Of a DNA stretch of 64,000 nucleotides, positions 56,533-64,000 are shown piece by piece; within the stretch, counting starts at the first letter, position 1, and each line of letters opens with the position of its first letter. Position numbers and translations under genes: made by a program. Source of the stretch: Betaproteobacteria bacterium Ga0077532 (lineage in GTDB: Bacteria; Pseudomonadota; Gammaproteobacteria; Burkholderiales; Ga0077523). Below the pieces are notes generated by a model, which worked only from the letters and a program-made list of their open reading frames with translations, had not been told where the DNA came from and did not search any database. The stretch covers positions 62,001 to 126,000 of the forward strand of contig LNEE01000024.1 of NCBI GenBank assembly GCA_001464895.1. The letters are read 5' to 3'.

Positions 56533-59500
56533 TCAAAGTTCCGCCCAGGCCTTCTCCAGCCGCTTGAACGAGATGGGGTACGGCGTCTTCAGCTGCTGGG
56601 CCCAGAGCGAGACCCGCAGTTCCTCGAGCATCCAACGGAACTCCTCCAGGCGCGGGTTGCGGATGCCCCGGGCACGGTCGGTGTCGAGCCGTTGCTGCCA
56701 CTGGCGCGTCCACTGGGCGATGGCGTCCTGCCACTGGGCGTCGCGCGCCGGGTTGGAGGGGAACTTGTCGATCCGCATCCCCATGGCGCGCAGGTAGCGC
56801 GGGAACTCCCGAAGCCGCACGTAGGGCGTGGTCACGATGAAGCCGGGCACGAGCAGCGCCTTCTGCTGGGCCTTGAGGTCGGTCATGAACCGCTGCCAGG
56901 CCTGGGCGCCGGGCTGTGCCAGCCGCGGGCGCAACTGGTGGACCTCCACGAGGATCTCGCCCACCAGCCGGCAGACTTCGTTCGCGACGTCGACGAGGCG
57001 CGTCCGCGCCTTGACCACCCGCGCGTCGAAGACGGCCTGGCTCCGCACGGGTTCGGCGTCGACGAAGAAGGCGCGGTCGCACACGGCCTGCACGATCTCG
57101 TCGCCGAGGCGCTCCATCGCGGACGCCTTGTCCTGGCCCTTCCCTTCCAGTTCGGACAGCAGCGAGTAGCGCAGCGCCATCTCCTGGATTCCCGGCAGAT
57201 GCCGTCCGAGGTACTTCACCTGGTCGACGGCCGAAAGCTGGAAGAGGCGCCGCAATCCGCGCCGCGTCGCCGCCTCGGCCTCGTGCTCGGTGTCGAGCAG
57301 CACCAGCGACACCGACTTCCCTTCGTCGACGATGGCGGGGTAGCCGGTGAGCTTCTGCCCGGCGCGGGTGAACTCCACCTGCTCGGGCAGTTCTCCGAAA
57401 TCCCACCGGGTGACGTCGCGACGCTCGAACGACCCGCGGGCGTTCTCGGTGAACTGGCGGCGCGCCTTCACGCCGAGCTGCAAGCGCAACGCCGGGAGAT
57501 CGCGGCCCGACGCCACCTCGGCGTTCTTCTCGTCGACGATCCGGAAGTTCATGCGCAGATGGCCGGGCAGGTCGTCGAGATCCCACGCGTCCTTCGGTAC
57601 CTCCACACCCGTCTGCCTCAGAAGCGATTCCGAGAGGATGTCGGTGAGCGGCACGGCGTCCGGTTCGATCGCGCCGAGCAGTGCCGTCACCACCTGCGGC
57701 ACGGGAACGAAGTTGCGGCGGATGCCCTTGGGCAGGCCCTTCAGCAGATGCGTCACCTTGTCGCGCAGCAGGCCCGGCACCAGCCATTCGCAGCGCCGCT
57801 CGTCCACCTGGTTAAGCAGATGCAGCGGCACGATCATCGTCACGCCGTCCAGCGCGTGCCCGGGTTCGAACCGATAGGCGAGCTTGTACTTCACGCCGTT
57901 CATCTCGACCGTGTCGGGGAAGCGCTCGACCGTGATCTCCTCCGCCGCGTGCCGCATGAGGTGCTCGCGCGTCATGAAGAGCAGCTTCGGATTCGCACGC
58001 TCGGCGTCCTTGCGCCAGCGCTCGAAGGCCGCGAGGCTGTGGATGCCCTCCGGCACGACGGCCTCGTAGAACGCGACCATGGTCTCCGGATCCACCAGCA
58101 CGTCGTGGCGGCGGGACTTGTGTTCGAGGTCCTGCACGTCGCGGGCGAGCGACCGGTTCGCGCGGAGGAAGGGCGCGTCGAGATGCACGTCGCCGTCGAC
58201 CAGCGCGCCGCGGATGAAGAGCCGCCGCGACTCCACCGGGTCGATCGTGCCGTAGCTCACGCGCCGCTTGTGCACGACGGTGAGGCCGTACACCGTCACG
58301 CGCTCGTAGGCCACGACCTGCGCGGTGGTCTTCTCCCAATGCGGATCGAAGTAGTGCTTGTGCGCGAGGTGCCCGCCCTGCTGCTCGATCCACTCCGGGT
58401 CGATCGCCGCCACGCCGCGCGCGAAAAGCCGCGTCGTCTCGGTGAGTTCCGCCGCCATCACCCACTTCGGCTGCTTCTTCCGCAGGGCCGAGCCGGGGAA
58501 GATGTGGAAGCGGATGCCGCGCGCGCCGAGGTACTCGCCGCCCTCCTCGCCCTTCATGCCGATGTTGCCGAGCAGACCGGCGAGCAGCGCCTTGTGGATC
58601 TCGGGGTAGGCCGCGGGCTTCGTGTTCTCCTTCCAGCCCATCTCGGACACCAGCGCGTGGAGCTGCCCGTGGAGATCGCGCCATTCACGCAGCCGCAGCC
58701 ACGAGAGGAAGTTGTCGCGGCATTCCTGCTGCAGCTTGCGCGTCGACTTCTTGTGCTTGAGCAGGTCGTCGTAGAAGTCCCACAGCCGCAGCTGCCCGAC
58801 GAGGTCCGACCGCTCGTCGGCGAACTTCGCGTGCGCCTGGTCGGCGGCCTCCTGCCGCTCCAGCGGACGATCGCGCGGATCCTGCACCGACAGCGCCGAC
58901 GCGATCACCAGCATCTCGCGCAGGCAGTCGTGCTTCCTCCCCTCGACGATCATCCGGGCGATGCGCGGGTCGATGGGCAGCTTCGCGAGCTGCGTGCCGA
59001 CGGGCGTGAGATTGCGGTTGTCGTCGACGGCACCGAGTTCCGTTAGGAGCTGATAGCCGTCCGAGATCATCTTCGGCAGCGGCGGCTCGACGAACGGAAA
59101 GCTCTCGGGCTCGCCCAGCTTCAGCGCCTTCATGCGCAGGATCACCGAGGCGAGCGACGACCGCAGGATCTCCGGGTCGGTGAAGGCCGGACGGAGGCCG
59201 AAGTCCTCTTCCGAATAGAGCCGCACGCACACGCCGCTCGACACACGACCGCAGCGCCCCGCGCGCTGGTTGGCGGACGCCCGCGACACGGGTTCCACCT
59301 GCAGCATCTCGACCTTGTTGCGGTAGCTGTAGCGGTTCAGGCGCGCGACGCCGGGGTCGACCACGTACCGGATCCGCGGCACGGTGAGCGACGTCTCGGC
59401 GACGTTCGTGGCGAGCACCACGCGATGGCCCTTGTCCGGCTTGAACACGAGGTCCTGCTCCGCCGCGGACAGCCGCGCGAAGAGCGGCAGGATCTCGACG

Positions 59501-60468
59501 CCCGCACCGCCCATGCGCAGCCGCCCCGGCGGGTTCTTCCGAAGATGCTCGGCCACGTCGCGGATCTCGCGCTCGCCGGGCAGGAAGACGAGCGCGTCAC
59601 CCGGCCCGTCGGACGCATAGAGATGATCGAGCGCGTCGCCGATCGCCTCGGGCAGATCGGGGAACTCGCCCGTCTCGTCCTCGACGAGCGGCCGGTAGCG
59701 CACCTCCACCGGAAACAGCCTGCCCGACACCTCCACCACCGGCGCGTCGTGGAAGTGCTCGGCAAAGCGCTGCGCATCGATCGTCGCCGACGTGATGATG
59801 ACCTTGAGATCCGGGCGCTTCGGCAGGAGCTGGTGCAGATAGCCCAACAGGAAGTCGATGTTGAGACTGCGCTCGTGGGCCTCGTCCACGATGATCGTGT
59901 CGTAGGCGCGCAGGGCACGGTCCGTGACCGTCTCGGCGAGCAGGATGCCGTCGGTCATGAGCTTCACGAGCGGCTCGCCACCCGTCACCTCGTTGAAGCG
60001 CACCTTGTAGCCGACGATGTCGCCGAGGGGAGAAGCGAGTTCCTGCGCGATGCGCGTGGCGACGGTCCGCGCGGCGATGCGTCGCGGCTGCGTGTGCCCG
60101 ATCGCGCCGGTCACGCCCCGACCCAGTTCGAGGCAGAGCTTCGGCAGCTGCGTCGTCTTGCCCGAGCCGGTCTCGCCGCAGACGATCACGACCTGATGGT
60201 TGGCAATGGCCTTGGCGATGTCCTCGCGCCGCTCGCTGACCGGCAGTTCCTCGGGATACGTGACCACCGGCACCCGCGCCCGCCGCGCCGCGACCCGCGC
60301 GATCGACGACGCGATGGCCGTCTCGATCTGCGGCAGCTCCGCCTCGCGCAGACGTGCGAGACGCCCGCCGATGCGTCCGCGGTCGGCGAGCATGCAGTCG
60401 TCGAGACGGCGGAACAGGGCGGTGATGCGCTGGGCGGGGACGGCGGCGGGGGAGTCGGGCTTGGACAA
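56533..60468 (-). CDS. hrpA: ATP-dependent RNA helicase HrpA
   Basis: A 1311-residue protein, the normal length for HrpA. Motifs: GETGSGKT at 98-105, DEAH at 195-198, SAT shortly after (VIITSATID), then motif VI in RAGRCGRVSSGVC. The helicase-associated and oligonucleotide-binding domains follow, with the long HrpA-specific C-terminal region (DUF3418). HrpA is a DEAH-box 3'-5' helicase that unwinds RNA and rescues stalled ribosomes. The start codon is TTG with no clear ribosome site, so the true start is uncertain by some residues. It follows the GST/unknown gene pair on the same strand. Confidence 0.96.
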   Translation of the reverse strand: MSKPDSPAAVPAQRITALFRRLDDCMLADRGRIGGRLARLREAELPQIETAIASSIARVAARRARVPVVTYPEELPVSERREDIAKAIANHQVVIVCGETGSGKTTQLPKLCLELGRGVTGAIGHTQPRRIAARTVATRIAQELASPLGDIVGYKVRFNEVTGGEPLVKLMTDGILLAETVTDRALRAYDTIIVDEAHERSLNIDFLLGYLHQLLPKRPDLKVIITSATIDAQRFAEHFHDAPVVEVSGRLFPVEVRYRPLVEDETGEFPDLPEAIGDALDHLYASDGPGDALVFLPGEREIRDVAEHLRKNPPGRLRMGGAGVEILPLFARLSAAEQDLVFKPDKGHRVVLATNVAETSLTVPRIRYVVDPGVARLNRYSYRNKVEMLQVEPVSRASANQRAGRCGRVSSGVCVRLYSEEDFGLRPAFTDPEILRSSLASVILRMKALKLGEPESFPFVEPPLPKMISDGYQLLTELGAVDDNRNLTPVGTQLAKLPIDPRIARMIVEGRKHDCLREMLVIASALSVQDPRDRPLERQEAADQAHAKFADERSDLVGQLRLWDFYDDLLKHKKSTRKLQQECRDNFLSWLRLREWRDLHGQLHALVSEMGWKENTKPAAYPEIHKALLAGLLGNIGMKGEEGGEYLGARGIRFHIFPGSALRKKQPKWVMAAELTETTRLFARGVAAIDPEWIEQQGGHLAHKHYFDPHWEKTTAQVVAYERVTVYGLTVVHKRRVSYGTIDPVESRRLFIRGALVDGDVHLDAPFLRANRSLARDVQDLEHKSRRHDVLVDPETMVAFYEAVVPEGIHSLAAFERWRKDAERANPKLLFMTREHLMRHAAEEITVERFPDTVEMNGVKYKLAYRFEPGHALDGVTMIVPLHLLNQVDERRCEWLVPGLLRDKVTHLLKGLPKGIRRNFVPVPQVVTALLGAIEPDAVPLTDILSESLLRQTGVEVPKDAWDLDDLPGHLRMNFRIVDEKNAEVASGRDLPALRLQLGVKARRQFTENARGSFERRDVTRWDFGELPEQVEFTRAGQKLTGYPAIVDEGKSVSLVLLDTEHEAEAATRRGLRRLFQLSAVDQVKYLGRHLPGIQEMALRYSLLSELEGKGQDKASAMERLGDEIVQAVCDRAFFVDAEPVRSQAVFDARVVKARTRLVDVANEVCRLVGEILVEVHQLRPRLAQPGAQAWQRFMTDLKAQQKALLVPGFIVTTPYVRLREFPRYLRAMGMRIDKFPSNPARDAQWQDAIAQWTRQWQQRLDTDRARGIRNPRLEEFRWMLEELRVSLWAQQLKTPYPISFKRLEKAWAEL

Positions 60469-60533
60469 CGGGGAGGCGTGCGGGGCGGGGGAGGCTGGAT
60501 TCTAGCTGGTGAGCCGGACCAGGGAGCGATGCT

Positions 60534-60950
60534 TCACGGTCGCTTCGGCCGCCGTTTCGATCGCGGCCGGCGTATGGCCCCGGCCACGGCAGCTTCGACG
60601 AACTGCCGGACATCGTCCGGCAGCGCACCCGAAACGCGACGAAGCCGGGTCACCACGGTCGTCGGGCTCCACCGACTGGATGCCGACAGGACGGACGCGC
60701 CCTTCATTCCGCCTGTCCAGTCACCCGAGTCCACACGCTGGTGGGTGAATCCGGTCTCCATGCGCCACGTCAGCGCATGCTCCGCCGTCAGCTTGTCATA
60801 GCAGAACTGGAATCCGGTCGGTGCGCCGTCGGCGTCGTACCACACGAAGAGATCGGCCGTGTCCGAGGTGAACCACCGCCGCCTGCCGTCGCCGGCGTCC
60901 TGACGCACGGCGAGGACTTCCCTCAGCAGAGAGGAAGACGGCGCGCTCAC
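60534..60950 (-). CDS. conserved protein of unknown function coupled to GST
   Basis: A 138-residue soluble protein beginning at GTG, which overlaps the GST stop codon (GTGA). The centre is well ordered (RWFTSDTADLFVWYDADG, then FQFCYDKLTAEHALTWR). The C-terminus is very basic (RRPRSKRRPKRP). No signal peptide or membrane segment. The aromatic-rich strand pattern suggests a small beta-sandwich, but I recognise no family. The overlap implies it is made together with the GST. Confidence 0.75.
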   Translation of the reverse strand: MSAPSSSLLREVLAVRQDAGDGRRRWFTSDTADLFVWYDADGAPTGFQFCYDKLTAEHALTWRMETGFTHQRVDSGDWTGGMKGASVLSASSRWSPTTVVTRLRRVSGALPDDVRQFVEAAVAGAIRRPRSKRRPKRP

Positions 60951-61561
60951 GGCCCCGGCGGCATCGTCCCCGCCACCGACGGCCGCTCGTGCATCCGGTC
61001 GAAATGGGCGACGAGGTTCGGATGGCGGTCGCGCCACGGGAATTCCTTGAGCCGCAGATCGAGGTGACCGATTGCCGACACCACGGCGATGTCCGCGAGC
61101 GTGAGGCGGTCGCCGTAGCACCAGCGGGCGCTGCCCAGTTCACGGGACATCTCAGCGAGCGACCGGTCGATCTTCGCGGACTGCCACGCGATCCAGCTCT
61201 GGCTGATCGTCGCGGGGTCGGTGCGGCGGCGCTCGAAAACGATCACGGCCTGCGCATCCGTGCACCCGTCGGCCAGTGCCTCCCAGCGCTTCACCTCGAT
61301 GCGGCCAGTGTCATCGGTAGGAACGAACGTGTCTCGGGGCGGCAGCGTCTCGAGGTACTCGACGATGACGCGCGAATCGAAGAGCGTCCGCCCGGCGTCC
61401 GTCACGAGGGCCGGCACCTTCCCGAGCGGATTGAACTCCGGCACCCGCGTGTCCGCCGCGAACGGCATGTCGGCGATCCATTCGTAGGGGATGCTCTTCT
61501 CGATGAGCAGGATCGATACCTTGCGGGCGAATGGGCTGTTGGGGGAACCGACGAGTTTCAT
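60947..61561 (-). CDS. glutathione S-transferase family protein
   Basis: A 204-residue cytosolic GST. The N-terminal thioredoxin fold has SPNSPFARKV (probable catalytic Ser9), the cis-Pro strand KVPALV and the glutathione-binding LFDSRVIVEYL. The C-terminal helical domain ends with LADIAVVSAIGHLDLR. The reading continues upstream of the chosen ATG but becomes low-complexity and non-homologous in look, so 61561 is preferred although its ribosome site is weak. Substrate not predictable. First gene of a pair with the 138-residue protein. Confidence 0.92.
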   Translation of the reverse strand: MKLVGSPNSPFARKVSILLIEKSIPYEWIADMPFAADTRVPEFNPLGKVPALVTDAGRTLFDSRVIVEYLETLPPRDTFVPTDDTGRIEVKRWEALADGCTDAQAVIVFERRRTDPATISQSWIAWQSAKIDRSLAEMSRELGSARWCYGDRLTLADIAVVSAIGHLDLRLKEFPWRDRHPNLVAHFDRMHERPSVAGTMPPGP

Positions 61562-61911
61562 GAGGGTGAGGTCCGAGGAAGAGACGCGTCGGCGAAGGGT
61601 ATCGCGAAGCGGGAGATCAGCGACATCCTCGGACGCGACGGCTTCGGGCGACGCTGTCCAGCGAATAGCGCTGTGGGGCTGGGCGCCTTGGGCGACCGGT
61701 CCGACCGACCGCAAGGTCGGGCCCTGCCACCCACCTTCGAAGCCGAGCGCTACGCCCTCGTCACGACGGTCGCTGCCAGCAAGCCAGAACGCGCAGGCTT
61801 GCCGAAGGCGGTGACCACGACATCCAACGTTGTGCACGAACGGCCGGCGAAAGCCGCAGACCGGAACACACTGAACAGCATCGCTTGCCGGCAGTCCCCT
61901 GGCTGACCCTG
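61562..61911. other. intergenic region without recognisable gene
   Basis: Frames here look like arginine-rich low-confidence translations. I see no RNA gene. It should contain the promoter of the GST gene pair. Confidence 0.5.
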
Positions 61912-62433
61912 CTAGGCCCCGGGGCGCGCATGGAACCTCCCGGCCGCCTTCACCTCGCGGTACGCATCCGCCAAGCTCTTTCGAATACCAGCACCGAGAT
62001 GAACGACCCGCGTCACGAGACCGTCGCATACGAACCTGCCAGCGAACTCGACAACCCCGGTCTTGATCAAGACCCCACTGCCCTGGCTGAACTTCCGTAT
62101 CGGTTCCGTAAGACCTACGACCGCATACGCATCAGACCCCGAGGCGTTCAGGAACAACGAGTACCGCGTCGTGTCGCGAAGGAACACCCAGTCCTGCACC
62201 GACAGCGTTCGGAGGGCAGCGATGACGCGTTCGTCGACAGGTTCCGCCTTCGACCTCAGACGTTCAACCGCCTCATCGAGGCGCCGCGGATCTTCGACCA
62301 AACGTGCTCGAGCCGCGACAAGGACTGCCAAGACATTCTGATGCTTGGAACCCGAACTCGTACTCCCGATCTCCAGCAAGACGGCCTTATAGCTCTGGAT
62401 GTAGGTATTGGCGGCCATGGGATCAAGCATCAT
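61912..62433 (-). CDS. hypothetical protein, possibly acquired
   Basis: A 173-residue soluble protein. The N-terminal half is helical (YKAVLLEIG, VLAVLVAARARLVEDPRRLDEAVERL). The C-terminal half is a compact beta-rich domain (DWVFLRDTTRYSLFLN, YAVVGLTEPI, GVLIKTGVVEFAGRFVCDGLVTRVVHLG). I recognise no family. A second start (ATG at 62418) is possible, and neither has a clear ribosome site. Base composition is less GC-rich than in the gene blocks to the left. Confidence 0.7.
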   Translation of the reverse strand: MMLDPMAANTYIQSYKAVLLEIGSTSSGSKHQNVLAVLVAARARLVEDPRRLDEAVERLRSKAEPVDERVIAALRTLSVQDWVFLRDTTRYSLFLNASGSDAYAVVGLTEPIRKFSQGSGVLIKTGVVEFAGRFVCDGLVTRVVHLGAGIRKSLADAYREVKAAGRFHARPGA

Positions 62434-62578
62434 GGCTGGGACCGTGGCCTACGTGAAGCTCGAGAGGCCGCCCGGCGGCGCAACCGACCGGGTACCGAGA
62501 AGCGCCGCTTCTCGGCGGTCCGCTCGAGGCGCGGGTTGGCCTCGCCTCGGTTGCTGAGCTCCGAGCGCGGGGGTACGA

Positions 62579-62605
62579 TGTGTACGTTACTCTTGGATAT
62601 ACACA
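62579..62605. promoter_or_regulatory. candidate vapBC operator
   Basis: The inverted repeat TGTGTA (62579-62584) and TACACA (62600-62605) ends one base before the vapB start codon. VapB-VapC complexes commonly autorepress through such repeats. Confidence 0.4.
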
Positions 62606-62606
62606 C

Positions 62607-62801
62607 ATGCGGACCAACATTGTGATTGACGACAAGCTCATGGAAGCCACTCTTAAGGCGACTGGCTTGAAGACCAAGCGCGAAGCGGTGGAAGAGGGTT
62701 TGCGAACGCTCCTCCGACTGAAACAGCAGACTGAACTGCGCAAGCTGCGCGGCAAATTCGAGTGGGTGGGTGATCTGGATGCGATGAGGCGTGACAAGTG
62801 A
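62607..62801 (+). CDS. vapB: VapB-type antitoxin
   Basis: A 64-residue protein. The N-terminal ribbon-helix-helix is typical of VapB of the VapBC4/5 kind: MRTNIVIDDKLMEATLKATG, then KTKREAVEEGLRTLL. The basic C-terminal part (LRKLRGKFEWVGDLDAMR) wraps the toxin. Its stop overlaps the toxin start (GTGA). It represses its own promoter, probably through the inverted repeat just upstream. Confidence 0.93.
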   Translation: MRTNIVIDDKLMEATLKATGLKTKREAVEEGLRTLLRLKQQTELRKLRGKFEWVGDLDAMRRDK

Positions 62802-63199
62802 TTCTTGTTGACTCCAGCGTTTGGATCGACTTCTTTCGCAACAAGCCGACAGCGCAGGCGGAGTGGCTCGACCGCAACCTTGGCGTGGAAGGCTTGGTTG
62901 TTGGTGATTTGATTCTGACCGAGGTGCTGCAAGGATTTAGGGACGATCGCGGCTTCAATGAAGCCAAGCGACTGCTGGGGAATTTGGAGAAAGTTGAAGT
63001 CGCTGGCTTCGACGTTGCCATTGAAGCTGCGCGGAACTACCGAAAGCTTCGGACTTTGGGCGTGACGGTGCGCGGAACCGTCTATGTATTGATAGCCACG
63101 CGTTGCCTGACCAGCGGTTTGCGCTTGCTTCACGACGATCGCGACTTTGATGTTTTTGAGAAGCACCTCGCGCTCCGTGTGGTGAACTGCGACGTCTAA
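62798..63199 (+). CDS. vapC: VapC-type PIN-domain toxin with altered active site
   Basis: A 133-residue PIN-domain ribonuclease homologue. Conserved acids D5 (VDSSVWIDF) and E42 (LTEVLQGF) are present, as is the terminal DDRDFD (113-118). The third metal ligand, normally Asp in the T-I/V-D-x-LIA motif, is Tyr96 here (RGTVYVLIATRC); codon TAT at 63083-63085 is one base from GAT. PIN toxins cleave tRNA or rRNA using magnesium held by these acids, so the toxin may be inactive or weak. Translation from GTG is coupled to the antitoxin. Confidence 0.92.
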   Translation: MILVDSSVWIDFFRNKPTAQAEWLDRNLGVEGLVVGDLILTEVLQGFRDDRGFNEAKRLLGNLEKVEVAGFDVAIEAARNYRKLRTLGVTVRGTVYVLIATRCLTSGLRLLHDDRDFDVFEKHLALRVVNCDV

Positions 63200-63522
63200 C
63201 CAAGCTGTCCATTAACCCACTTTTTCGTCTGAAGGAGGGGGCAGACCGGACTGCTCCCTCGAAAGATATCTTCTGTGATCGCCGAGCTGCGTCCACAACA
63301 GGGGATGCCCAGCGCCACGCCCCGCGCAGCGCGCGCCTGACCCGACGACTCAATGGACACCAGCGGACTCACCATCGCTCTCCGGTGCTGCGACCAGGGA
63401 CTGCGGTTGCAGAAGAACCACACGCGGTTGCGGCCCAACGTTGCGCATAACCGGCGCGAAACGGCGGTGCGTAGCGTCGCTGTTGAGCGTCCGTGTTCAT
63501 GCGCGGGTAGCCGTCACTGAGC
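63200..63522. other. intergenic region without recognisable gene
   Basis: No coherent reading frame. It contains an imperfect attC-like sequence at 63433-63488, and otherwise nothing I recognise. Confidence 0.5.
63433..63488. other. possible attC-like site (weak)
   Basis: GCCCAAC at one end fits RYYYAAC and GTTGAGC at the other fits GTTRRRY. The ends are almost complementary, and an imperfect inner hairpin (CGCA...CCG with CGG...TGCG) lies between. The 56-base length is close to the minimum for attC. No integrase is visible. Confidence 0.2.
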
Positions 63523-64000
63523 CTACTCAAGCTTCTCAGTTATGTTCACAAAGGGAGCGAGAATGTTACCGTCTACGCCGCGAAGACCCTCAGCGTAGTA
63601 GATCTCCACGGACCGCTTGCCGCTCGAGATCAAGATGGTCTGTTGGAGTACCCCAGGGTCGCGCCGCGCCGAAGTTGTGATGGTTGGTGCAATACCTGTT
63701 TCACTGGACATCTGGGCAACGACGGCAAAAAGCGTTCGGGCGAATGGGCCCGGGTCACTGCCTTCATACCCACGAGACCAGTATTTCCGGACAGACTTGA
63801 TCCGATCCTGTTGGAAATATATGTTCGCGTATGCGTCATACGGCGGGCTGGGCCCTTGAACAAGCAGCGAGTTGCAGTGCGTGATTTCGGAGGCAGGCTC
63901 GCCAATGCATTGCAGGCGAAATCCCTTGAGTTCAGCGAGCATAGCCTTACGTTCAGCTCCCAATGCGACTTTGTGGCCAAGCACGTCGAGGGTCGACTGT
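63523..64000 (-). CDS. hypothetical protein, N-terminus cut by right edge
   Basis: The frame is open at the right edge, so the first residues are missing; 159 codons are visible. Readable parts: STLDVLGHKVALGAERK, KGFRLQCIGEPASEI, YANIYFQQDRIKSVRKYW, and the C-terminal FVNITEKLE. The small beta-rich pattern with GxP and an aromatic strand faintly resembles BamE/SmpA-like folds, but I do not assign it. Confidence 0.65.
   Translation of the reverse strand, partial: QSTLDVLGHKVALGAERKAMLAELKGFRLQCIGEPASEITHCNSLLVQGPSPPYDAYANIYFQQDRIKSVRKYWSRGYEGSDPGPFARTLFAVVAQMSSETGIAPTITTSARRDPGVLQQTILISSGKRSVEIYYAEGLRGVDGNILAPFVNITEKLE

Noticed and set aside
61562-62029. Longer N-terminus of the GST
   Set aside because: The extra 156 residues do not resemble a GST or any signal, and the family starts at the chosen ATG.

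Overview
The window is strongly GC-rich, densely coded bacterial DNA. Two PEP-CTERM proteins, a ZnuD-type zinc receptor, HrpA and a GST together suggest a betaproteobacterium (inference; no rRNA or tRNA is present to confirm it).

Left half (1-34383, minus strand): one uninterrupted reading frame of at least 11,461 codons that starts at 34383 and runs off the left edge. It encodes a giant surface or secreted protein with an N-terminal LEPRLLLSAD signature. Behind it come, in order, an Asp-box propeller, a long unassigned region with EF-hand-like loops, a very large RTX array, FG-GAP repeats, ELWxxDGT repeats, leucine-rich repeats with a PA14-like insertion, a glycine-rich segment, a LamG-like fold, an SdrD_B-like domain and at least five PKD domains. 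The C-terminus lies outside the window.

Middle (34.4-51.2 kb): a divergent pair of genes (HlyD/AcrA-like adaptor and a small secreted protein) shares its promoter region with the giant gene. A translationally coupled kinase/RuBisCO-like pair follows, resembling OiaK/OiaX of D-apiose catabolism. Then comes a three-gene minus-strand operon: a protein with two GAF domains, a membrane segment and an HlyD region; a PqqD-like/site-2-protease/HlyD fusion; and a short SecA-like ATPase. I infer that this operon and the adaptor form a dedicated export or processing apparatus for the giant protein. Divergent from the operon is a NarL/UhpA-type two-component system, then a GGDEF-EAL protein preceded by a perfect palindrome that the response regulator may bind.

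Right part (51.2-61.6 kb): a BamE-like lipoprotein, a CBS-domain protein, a zinc-uptake group (ZnuD-like TonB receptor flanked by two PEP-CTERM proteins), hrpA, and a GST coupled to a small unknown protein. The last 2 kb looks more AT-rich and foreign. It holds an unknown protein, a vapBC toxin-antitoxin pair whose toxin lacks one conserved acidic residue, and a gene cut by the right edge.
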